64,000 nt of DNA from Ulvibacter algarum (lineage in GTDB: Bacteria; Bacteroidota; Bacteroidia; Flavobacteriales; Flavobacteriaceae): assembly GCA_947488905.1 (NCBI GenBank), contig CANLBJ010000003.1:62001-126000 (forward strand), in the 5' to 3' direction. Of the stretch, positions 16,128 to 22,404 are shown piece after piece. Position numbers and translations under genes: made by a program. The notes under the pieces are model-generated. The model was not told the origin of the DNA and searched no databases. It saw only the letters and a list, made by a program, of their open reading frames with translations. Numbering within the stretch: the stretch's first letter is position 1; the number at the start of each line of letters is the position of its first letter.

Positions 16128-16758
16128 TGCTAAAATTGAATTTTAAACCGTGCCCAACTAAAGCGCCTGCGATGAAAACCACTCCAAAAAGTAGAAGTTC
16201 ATCTTTAGTCACGCTGAAGGATTTATGCGGTTGTAGTTTAGGTTCTTCTTCTTTTTTCTTTGCTTCTTTACGAATGCGCACTTCGTTCCAAACCATTTGT
16301 ACTTCCTGCGCAAGATTTTTGTCATCTGCTTGAGCATTAGATCGTTTTACGATGGTCTGGTAATAGCGTTCTAAGTCCTTATCTGAATAGCTCTCAAACA
16401 GGTTAAGAAAACTGTCTTCATCTCCTGTGCCTGAATAATTAGAATGCCCACAAGCTTTGCAGAAATTACTTTCTGAATTGTAAGAGTCGTTGCTGCAAGC
16501 ACCACAAAAGTTGTCTTCTTTGGGTTGGCTAAGCTTTAAAATAGCCTCCTTATCGGGATGTAATTGTATGAGCTCTTTAATGACTTTACGCCCTTTTTTT
16601 CGGGCAAGTTCTTTTATCGCTTCTGCGAGGTGTTTAGGGTCTTCAGGAGCTTCAAAACCATACTCAAATAACAATTTTGCAACATCATCTGTATTATGAT
16701 AGACGATATAATCGATTCTATTTTGAGCTAGTGAAGGTGTTTGTTTTGAGTTTTTCAT
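16117..16758 (-). CDS. Zinc-ribbon protein with C-terminal membrane segment
   Basis: 213 aa. The N-terminal 75 residues are helical. A four-cysteine zinc ribbon (FCGACSN ... FCKACGHSN, about 83-104) lies in the middle, then an acidic/coiled part and one membrane span near the end (LLLFGVVFIAGALVGHGL, about 186-205). It lies directly below the hairpin that separates it from the 303-aa candidate capsid gene. I recognise no family. A scaffold or membrane-recruitment role is possible but speculative. Confidence 0.5.
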   Translation of the reverse strand: MKNSKQTPSLAQNRIDYIVYHNTDDVAKLLFEYGFEAPEDPKHLAEAIKELARKKGRKVIKELIQLHPDKEAILKLSQPKEDNFCGACSNDSYNSESNFCKACGHSNYSGTGDEDSFLNLFESYSDKDLERYYQTIVKRSNAQADDKNLAQEVQMVWNEVRIRKEAKKKEEEPKLQPHKSFSVTKDELLLFGVVFIAGALVGHGLKFNFSNVK

Positions 16759-16774
16759 CTTGATTTCAATAAGA

Positions 16775-16816
16775 ACAGCCAGAGTATATGGTTTAGGGGA
16801 AACCGACTCTGGCTGT
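16775..16816 (-). terminator. Strong intergenic hairpin below the 303-aa capsid-like gene
   Basis: A perfect 11-bp inverted repeat (acagccagagt at 16775-16785, actctggctgt at 16806-16816) encloses an inner 5-bp stem (ggttt/aaacc). On the minus strand it follows the stop of the 303-aa gene by 44 bases and precedes the 213-aa gene by 17. There is no clean U-run after it, so it may act as a partial terminator or as an RNA-stabilising 3' end that raises the level of the upstream transcript. Confidence 0.6.
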
Positions 16817-16859
16817 CTGGTATTAGGTACAAAGTCTGGACGAGTTCCTTATTACAGGA

Positions 16860-17771
16860 CTATCGTCTACGACGTCTTACCAATCGAGAAACTGGACGTC
16901 TCGCCACCGGTTTTCTGACTAGTCTACGACGTTTTACAACTCTACGAGTAGGGCGTCTCACCACTCTACGTCTAGGACGCACACCTAATGCTGTCGGTCT
17001 TTTTCTACGGATTAAATCCAGTTGTGGAAGCCCAGTGGTACGTGGTGCTCTTGAAAGCTCTGCCACATTGGTGCCTTTTAAAAGGTTACCCAGATTTGCT
17101 CTCGCTTTAATCGTAAATGTGAATACTGCCGTTACACCATCTTCTACAGATACACGCAGGGAATCCTGACCTGTAACATCCATCTCGAAATTGTCATCGT
17201 CGATGAGTTGTTGGGTAAAGTTTTGTGGTGAAGTCGCATTACGCGGTTGATAGACTCTGGTTGTTTTAGACCCAGAAGCGGTTCTACGGTCAATACGTAG
17301 CACGTTATCAAATTGCAGTGCATTACTCACAGAGTATTTCATTCCCGCAATCTTGAACGGATTTGATTTGCTCTCCTCACGTACTTCCTTGTGGCTAGAC
17401 TCTTCGATCTCAACGGTTAGTCCGTTAGGTTGTGCAGCTTCGGCATTACCACCAAAGATGACAGCCTCGGCACGTGCGCCAGACTTGTTAGTCACCACTA
17501 CCGTAAGGGTTCTATCGTTAGGATCTATCTTGCCGATGCTTGATTTTGTATAATCGTCATAGGCATCATCGTCGTACTCGCCTTCATCGGCATAGTCGTC
17601 GTAATCATCATATTCATCTTCGTACTCTTCGTCATAGCCGTCTTCTAAACCTTCAAATCCAGTATCGAAGTCGTCTTCTTCATCGTCGTACATCTCGTCG
17701 TTATCGTAGTCGTCATACTGATCTTCAGCAGCTTCTTCGTAACGCATTAATTCGTCGTTATAATCTTTCAT
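16860..17771 (-). CDS. Candidate major capsid protein: acidic N-terminus, beta-rich core, Arg-rich tail
   Basis: 303 aa. Residues 1-75 are almost entirely Asp/Glu/Tyr. Residues 85-235 form a beta-rich core (TLTVVVTN, AVIFGGN, FTFTIKA). Residues 255-303 are a basic tail (RRRVVRRPTRRVVKRRR). The core is homologous to the split domain of the 529-aa propeller protein (VTN, REESKSNPF at 131, NALQF at 149-153, SPQNF at 181-185). The gene has its own leader with two hairpins and is followed by a strong hairpin, suggesting separate, high expression, as for a major structural protein. The acidic head could shield the basic tail before assembly. No known capsid family is recognised; a DNA-condensing protein is the alternative. 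Confidence 0.5.
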   Translation of the reverse strand: MKDYNDELMRYEEAAEDQYDDYDNDEMYDDEEDDFDTGFEGLEDGYDEEYEDEYDDYDDYADEGEYDDDAYDDYTKSSIGKIDPNDRTLTVVVTNKSGARAEAVIFGGNAEAAQPNGLTVEIEESSHKEVREESKSNPFKIAGMKYSVSNALQFDNVLRIDRRTASGSKTTRVYQPRNATSPQNFTQQLIDDDNFEMDVTGQDSLRVSVEDGVTAVFTFTIKARANLGNLLKGTNVAELSRAPRTTGLPQLDLIRRKRPTALGVRPRRRVVRRPTRRVVKRRRLVRKPVARRPVSRLVRRRRR

Positions 17772-17787
17772 TTGTTTTCATTGTTTG

Positions 17788-17833
17788 CCTGTTCCAAAAA
17801 CAGGATGATACTTTTGTTTTGGTCTCCAAAAGT
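17788..17833 (-). promoter_or_regulatory. Two hairpins in the leader of the 303-aa gene
   Basis: In the 73 bases before the ATG at 17771 are two stem-loops: cctgtt/aacagg (17788-17793 with 17799-17804) and acttttg/caaaagt (17810-17816 with 17827-17833). They sit between the stop of the 56-aa gene and the start of the candidate capsid gene. They may terminate the upstream transcript or stabilise a processed 5' end. Confidence 0.4.
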
Positions 17834-17844
17834 GTCTCTAAACA

Positions 17845-18015
17845 CTATTTTTTAGTTGGACTTGCGGTTGCTGGTTTCTTTGCTTCAGCTAATTTTTTAG
17901 CTTTCATTTTTTGCATCATCGGAGCAATTAAAAAAGTTCCTAATGCGATTCCAGCGACGCCTGCTCCCACACAATATAGAATTGGTGTCCAGGCGATGTC
18001 GTTCTTGTTTGCCAT
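17845..18015 (-). CDS. Small single-span membrane protein
   Basis: 56 aa, starting at the ATG at 18015 (MANKNDIAWTPILYCVGAG) and ending at TAG. One membrane span lies at residues 9-31 (WTPILYCVGAGVAGIALGTFLI), followed by a Lys/Ala-rich tail (MMQKMKAKKLAEAKK). The charge pattern predicts a cytoplasmic C-terminus. It is the first gene of the virion-like cluster, immediately ahead of the candidate capsid gene. The 200 bases upstream hold no gene and probably contain the cluster's promoter, though I see no convincing TAnnTTTG element. Confidence 0.5.
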   Translation of the reverse strand: MANKNDIAWTPILYCVGAGVAGIALGTFLIAPMMQKMKAKKLAEAKKPATASPTKK

Positions 18016-18145
18016 TCGTTTAATTATTGATTGATTTCATTTTTGAATTACTTGGCGAGGTCTCTAAACCTTGATTGACTGCGAAGTTGGGAATGAATGG
18101 TAGTTTTTCCGCTGTCGCGAAAGGGACTTTGGGACGAGTGGAAAT

Positions 18146-18178
18146 GAAAAAACGCCTTAACGATGAAGTTAAGGCGTC
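18146..18178 (-). terminator. Rho-independent terminator of the Fic gene
   Basis: A perfect 10-bp stem (acgccttaac at 18152-18161, gttaaggcgt at 18168-18177) with a 6-base loop is followed on the minus strand by a run of six T. It lies 40 bases after the Fic gene stop and insulates that gene from the virion-like operon starting at 18015. Confidence 0.85.
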
Positions 18179-18217
18179 AATGCAATAATGAATTATAAAG
18201 TGCTTCTAATCGGTTTT

Positions 18218-19699
18218 CTAATTATTAATTATCCTCAATACACCTTGATTGCTCTCTTTAAACGCCTCACTTTGACGCAAAACTTCTTCCATTGCAACCA
18301 TATCATCACCAAGCAATGTATCACTAAAAGCTTGCGCTCTGTTGAGCATTCTTATGTAAACGGATGGGTCTTGATTTCTGGTTAGCCTGCGTAATCCTCC
18401 TAAATAATCTTCACGATAAACTGTTGGGATAATTATTTTGGTTTGTGATTCAGTAGATAGTTCAGCATTCATCATTACACGTGCAATACGTCCATTACCA
18501 TCCAAAAAAGGATGGACTTCACTAATCACAAACATTATGTAAGCTGCTTTTGAAAAAGGATGTGTTAGCGCTTGATAGTAGTCAAAACTTTTATAAAGTG
18601 TTCCTGTAACTAATTCCATTTCGACAAAAGAGGTGTCTCCAGCTCTGTTGTTTTTATCTTTGAACTTGCCTGGCTTTTTATCTTCTCGAGCACTCAATAA
18701 TATTTGATGCCTGTATTGAAGTATTTCTACCAATTCTTCTTTAGTGCTTGGAACGATTTTCATTTCGCGTGGGTTAGAAACAATTTGATACGTTCCTAAT
18801 ACATCGTGAGAGTCTTCATTACGTGACGGTAGTGGTTTTTGAGTTTCGATGACACGTTTTGCCTCTTCAATTTCAAAGACAGTACCTTCAATGTAATTGG
18901 AAAAGTAACTTTCATAAAAGGCAAAGTTTCTGTAAGCAGCAGTTGTGGTATTTTTTTCTTTTCGATGTTGAAACTCTTGCTGTTTTAAAGCGGTAAACAA
19001 CGATTCAAAAAGTTGAATTCTAGCCGGATCATAAGGCACTCCAAATGCTCTTGCTGATGCTACTGGCGATTTTAATATACTCGATGGTTTTGTAGTGAGT
19101 AATGCGCTTATGATTTTATTTAGCTTGTTAAACTCTTTAGTCAAGCCCACTTCTTTGGCAATCTTTCTAGCTTTGTCCCTTACCGCATTTAATTCGTCCT
19201 CTCCATTAACACGGATAATTTGTTCCAGCTTTTCTTCAATTTCTGGATAGGTTAATGTTTTAGAATCGGGACCAGGCTTTCGAGAAGATTCCATATTTTC
19301 CAGCAAAGCACGTTCTCTTTGAGATAGGTATAATTCACCAGAAAAGATGGTGTCGCCTTTTATAGGTTTATTGCCAGCCAATAAACGAATTGTTATTCCT
19401 GGTAATTGAGCTTTTCTTGTGTAGGTGTACGTTAAGAATATTTGTCCTGTGGCTGTTGGTGCAAACTCAAACGCAGAACGATGGCTTAATAGTGCACCTG
19501 GATATAAATGCCCAAGAATATGAAATAGATTGCGTCTTGTTATGTCTTCTGGCGTATCCTCAAGATTAGAAGTGTAAACTCTGTTTGCCAGCTTACGTAT
19601 CGTTCCCTCTTTTTCTAACTTCGAGATTTGTTGCGATGTCGCAGAATCGGAAGAGCTAAAAATGATCTCTTGTAGATGAATTGGTATATTTTTTTCCAT
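18218..19699 (-). CDS. Fic-domain protein fused to an AbiEi-like winged-helix regulator
   Basis: 493 aa. The N-terminal 100 residues match the AbiEi-type antitoxin/regulator layout: a winged helix (TSQQISKLEKEGTIRKLANRVY) followed by GALLSHRSAFEFAPT. The C-terminal half is a Fic domain with the catalytic motif HPFLDGNGRIAR near residue 395. An S/T-xxx-E-G/N inhibitory motif (SNYIEG, about 265) in the helix ahead of it is typical of self-inhibited class II Fic proteins that transfer AMP or similar groups to target proteins. The gene is monocistronic: an array of repeats lies upstream and a strong terminator downstream. It probably autoregulates through its own DNA-binding domain and serves as a toxin or defence effector. 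Confidence 0.8.
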   Translation of the reverse strand: MEKNIPIHLQEIIFSSSDSATSQQISKLEKEGTIRKLANRVYTSNLEDTPEDITRRNLFHILGHLYPGALLSHRSAFEFAPTATGQIFLTYTYTRKAQLPGITIRLLAGNKPIKGDTIFSGELYLSQRERALLENMESSRKPGPDSKTLTYPEIEEKLEQIIRVNGEDELNAVRDKARKIAKEVGLTKEFNKLNKIISALLTTKPSSILKSPVASARAFGVPYDPARIQLFESLFTALKQQEFQHRKEKNTTTAAYRNFAFYESYFSNYIEGTVFEIEEAKRVIETQKPLPSRNEDSHDVLGTYQIVSNPREMKIVPSTKEELVEILQYRHQILLSAREDKKPGKFKDKNNRAGDTSFVEMELVTGTLYKSFDYYQALTHPFSKAAYIMFVISEVHPFLDGNGRIARVMMNAELSTESQTKIIIPTVYREDYLGGLRRLTRNQDPSVYIRMLNRAQAFSDTLLGDDMVAMEEVLRQSEAFKESNQGVLRIINN

Positions 19700-19700
19700 T

Positions 19701-19874
19701 AAAAAGTGGATTTACGACAAAAATGTAAAATAATTTCCACTAAAACGTATTTTTAGTAAAATAATTTCTATTAATAGAGATTAAATAATTTCTACTAAAA
19801 TGTGTTCAACCTGTGAATCACTAAAATTTATTCCACTAAAATGCTATTTCTTTAAAATATATTCTACTATAAAG
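19701..19874. repeat. Five-copy operator-like repeat array before the Fic gene
   Basis: Five direct copies of a degenerate 20-mer, consensus AAAATAATTTCYACTAAAAYG, start at 19727, 19758, 19783, 19823 and 19854. A sixth, inverted half copy (aaaaagtggattt, 19701-19713) touches the Fic start. Spacing is 31, 25, 40 and 31 bases. The array fills the whole gap between the stop of the ATPase gene and the Fic start, so it is the likely binding site of the AbiEi-like N-terminal domain. Confidence 0.6.
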
Positions 19875-20796
19875 GACTGTTCAACCCATCCTCGTGATAA
19901 CGTAACTTATCTGAAATCAATTTTACAATAGCCTCGTTCTTAGTTTTGTAAATGTTATTTCCGTCAAAATCCTGTTCATTTAAAAGCATCTTTACTTTTC
20001 TGCTTTCTTCTTGGTCGATGAACTTTTTGCAAGCTCTGATGAATGCAGCACGACTGCAACCTTTGATGCGTTGCTCTCGCATATTTACATACACGAAAAA
20101 ACTTTTCTGGATTTTATATTCAAGCTCGGTAATCTTACCCATCGCAAAAGCATTAGAACATAGTTCATATTGCTCATCTACGATAAGCTGACCGATACGG
20201 ACCATTTGATATTTAGGAATACGTTCTCGATAACGCGTCACATCATCAACTTGGTGGTGCAATCGCAACCACGTACAGTTTTGCCACTCAGAGGTAGTAA
20301 TTTTTGCAACCGACTGGTGTGTTAGTACGATATCGATTCCTTTATGACGTACTGTACAAAGCGCGCCAATCATAGATTGTCCTTTTGCACCTGTCATATA
20401 ATGGTCGATATCGTCTAAGACTACGAGACCATTTTTATAGTGTTTCATAATCTTGGTAATGACTTCTTTTTTTTCATCATTATCCATAGGCGAACCATCT
20501 GTATTAAAAGGACGAATACGTCTTGAAGATACTTTGGTAAGTGCCTTCAAATGATTTGGACTTACAGTTCTAAATTGAGGATAATCATCATCATTAGTAT
20601 CAAAAGCCAAAACCTTGCGACCTTTTTTGCCCATCACAAGATGATCCATCATATAGTGTTTGATTTCCTGCTTGTTGCGATAGGTTTTACCAACACCTGT
20701 TTCGCCACAAACCAACATAATCATTGGTTGGCGCTCTAAATCTTCTTTCTTATAGCTTATAGGCTTACGACCTCGATTAGATGTAGTTCCTGACAT
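19867..20796 (-). CDS. HerA/FtsK-superfamily ATPase, candidate A32/P9-like genome-packaging ATPase
   Basis: 309 aa, soluble. Walker A is GETGVGKT (31-38) and Walker B GLVVLDDIDH (about 123-132). A following strand, RHKGIDIVLTHQSVAKI (150-166), has the polar residues found after Walker B in HerA/FtsK and A32-type ATPases. Size and motif spacing fit the packaging ATPases of internal-membrane viruses (PRD1 P9, A32) better than a terminase, which would have a nuclease domain. In such viruses it pumps DNA into preformed capsids. It shares TAATG with the upstream 319-aa gene. A Zot-like or partition ATPase is the alternative. Confidence 0.6.
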   Translation of the reverse strand: MSGTTSNRGRKPISYKKEDLERQPMIMLVCGETGVGKTYRNKQEIKHYMMDHLVMGKKGRKVLAFDTNDDDYPQFRTVSPNHLKALTKVSSRRIRPFNTDGSPMDNDEKKEVITKIMKHYKNGLVVLDDIDHYMTGAKGQSMIGALCTVRHKGIDIVLTHQSVAKITTSEWQNCTWLRLHHQVDDVTRYRERIPKYQMVRIGQLIVDEQYELCSNAFAMGKITELEYKIQKSFFVYVNMREQRIKGCSRAAFIRACKKFIDQEESRKVKMLLNEQDFDGNNIYKTKNEAIVKLISDKLRYHEDGLNSPL

Positions 20797-21755
20797 TACA
20801 AATTGTTTTGAGGTTCTTCAGCAACATCTATGATTGGAATGTCATCATCGACTTCTTCGACTTCTATATCTTGAATGGTAGGTTCTGGTTTAGTATGTTT
20901 TTCTGGTTGCGCTTTCGCGAAAGCGTAATCAGAACTATCTGTATTATCCTTATTTTCATCTTCCTCCTCAATATCTTCTATTTCAGTCTCACCTTTTTCC
21001 TGACGAACGATGTCCAGAATACGGTTTTCAAGTAGGCTGTTCTCTGCACGGACTTCCATAACTACTTGTGCCTTTTTCATCAAGATGGAAATTACTGCAC
21101 CCATTAATTGCTGTTCTGGCGTGAGCTTTTTAGCTTTTTTACGAAGTACTTGAGCAAGCAATGGTCTAAGTAAAGCTTGATCTTCTTTATCTAGCTTTAT
21201 ACGCTCTACATTCTTTTCATTCTGCTGGTCTACAACCTGAATGATTTCTTCAAACTCATAGAACTCTTGGTGCTTTCTGATTTTTACGAAATAACCACCG
21301 CCAACTGCAAGAACATTGTTAGACATTCCCAAAATAGCATCTGCAGCTTGATTTGCTTGTGCAAGCGGTACTTCAAAATCCTGGTCGGTTACGGTTTCAT
21401 CAGCTTCAGTATCAAAACCATTTCCATTGATATCTTGTTCTGGAGCATCAAGTGGTTCCTGTGCTTTTTCCTTTTCGACCTTAGCTTCAACCTTAGTTCT
21501 AAAATCGGTTTGGATGTTTCCGCTACGTCCAGGTTCTAGTTCATCAAGGGTCTTATGCTCTTGTTCTGGTTTCCAAACGTTCCAGCTTTTTTGTTTTTCT
21601 TCATCGGTTTCAACAGGACGTTCGCCACCTATGTCTTTTTCAATTACAGGTTGGTTAAGCGGACTACTATCTTCGTTCTGTAGTTGTTCAAAATTGATTT
21701 CTTCTGGAGTTGCGGTAAGGGCATCTTGTACCTCTTGAGCGATTTTGTCTTGCAT
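20796..21755 (-). CDS. Acidic, low-complexity protein upstream of the packaging-type ATPase
   Basis: 319 aa. The N-terminal 110 residues and C-terminal 60 are disordered and acidic (runs of E/D/Q). A folded part (about 135-250: GGGYFVKIRKHQEFYEFEEI ... LLRPLLAQVLRKKAKKLTPEQQL) is helical. It is co-transcribed with the ATPase (TAATG). A perfect palindrome copy (20910-20925) encodes an AFAKA peptide near the C-terminus. A scaffold, packaging adaptor or replication accessory would fit. No family recognised. Confidence 0.5.
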   Translation of the reverse strand: MQDKIAQEVQDALTATPEEINFEQLQNEDSSPLNQPVIEKDIGGERPVETDEEKQKSWNVWKPEQEHKTLDELEPGRSGNIQTDFRTKVEAKVEKEKAQEPLDAPEQDINGNGFDTEADETVTDQDFEVPLAQANQAADAILGMSNNVLAVGGGYFVKIRKHQEFYEFEEIIQVVDQQNEKNVERIKLDKEDQALLRPLLAQVLRKKAKKLTPEQQLMGAVISILMKKAQVVMEVRAENSLLENRILDIVRQEKGETEIEDIEEEDENKDNTDSSDYAFAKAQPEKHTKPEPTIQDIEVEEVDDDIPIIDVAEEPQNNL

Positions 21756-21759
21756 AGGC

Positions 21760-22242
21760 TTAGTTCAATTTTGCGATAAAATTGATAATGTTGTTTTCGA
21801 GGATTTTGAATTTTTCTACAAAAGGCTTGTAGAATTGAGGGATGGAAAGAATCTCATCACACTTATGGTAATTGTAAAGTATCGCACGTTTAGACTGCTT
21901 AAAACTCTCGCCAATCTTTGCATAACTAGAATCAGTATATTTTTTCAGCAAATAGTAACAGGACATACGAGCTTCACGATACTCTTGAACGCTGCTGGTG
22001 TAGAAGTTTTCCTCTTTTAAATCAAAGACTTCAATGCTCTGAGAAATAATAAAAACGAGAAGAAGTTTTACTTTCTCCTTGTCTTGAGTGGTAAGCTCTG
22101 TATTGCTGGTTAAACTATCAATAACTTCAATGGTTTTTTGAAGTCCAAACTTTCCAATTAAGGAATCTATACTCTGCTGTAAATCGTGGTAGTCGTGTGC
22201 TGTCTTTTTCATTGGGCAATCGCCGAATTGTTTGACAGGCAA
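21760..22242 (-). CDS. Small protein with DnaA domain IV-like helix-turn-helix
   Basis: 160 aa (150 aa if the inner ATG at 22212 is used, which begins MKKTAHDYHDL). The second half has the helical pattern of DnaA domain IV: EYREARMSCYYLLKKYT, then SYAKIGESFKQSKRAILYNYHK, comparable with the ARQxAMYLxR...IGxxFxxRDHSTVxxA signature. A Trp repressor/DnaA-type DNA-binding protein is likely. As first gene before the acidic protein and the ATPase it may recognise the element's origin or packaging site. Confidence 0.45.
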   Translation of the reverse strand: MPVKQFGDCPMKKTAHDYHDLQQSIDSLIGKFGLQKTIEVIDSLTSNTELTTQDKEKVKLLLVFIISQSIEVFDLKEENFYTSSVQEYREARMSCYYLLKKYTDSSYAKIGESFKQSKRAILYNYHKCDEILSIPQFYKPFVEKFKILENNIINFIAKLN

Positions 22243-22404
22243 ACTACTAAAAGTTGTTTTTCAATTTATTTACAAAAAGTTTATAGAAGATTTACTTTGG
22301 TTTACGCTTTCGTGAAAGCGCATTAAAAACTAAATGTGAAATAAATGTAAATAGCTTGTAAAGTTTGTTAATTTTAGGAGCTGAACAACTTTGTAAAGCA
22401 ATAA
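22243..22404. promoter_or_regulatory. Divergent intergenic region
   Basis: About 160 AT-rich bases separate the minus-strand DnaA-like/ATPase operon from the plus-strand restriction-modification operon, so it must contain both promoters. A variant palindrome (GCTTTCGTGAAAGC, 22306-22319) is central. No exact TAnnTTTG box is seen. Confidence 0.45.

Noticed and set aside
5546-18015. Ordinary tailed prophage
   Set aside because: No terminase, portal, capsid of HK97 type, tail, tape-measure or baseplate gene is recognisable in the element part visible here.
17540-18034. Plus-strand open frame of 164 codons
   Set aside because: It is antisense to the repetitive acidic N-terminus of the 303-aa protein and to the 56-aa gene; its His/Arg-rich product mirrors that low complexity.
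19701-19874. CRISPR array
   Set aside because: The repeats are short, degenerate and unevenly spaced, with no unique spacers and no cas genes. An operator array fits better.
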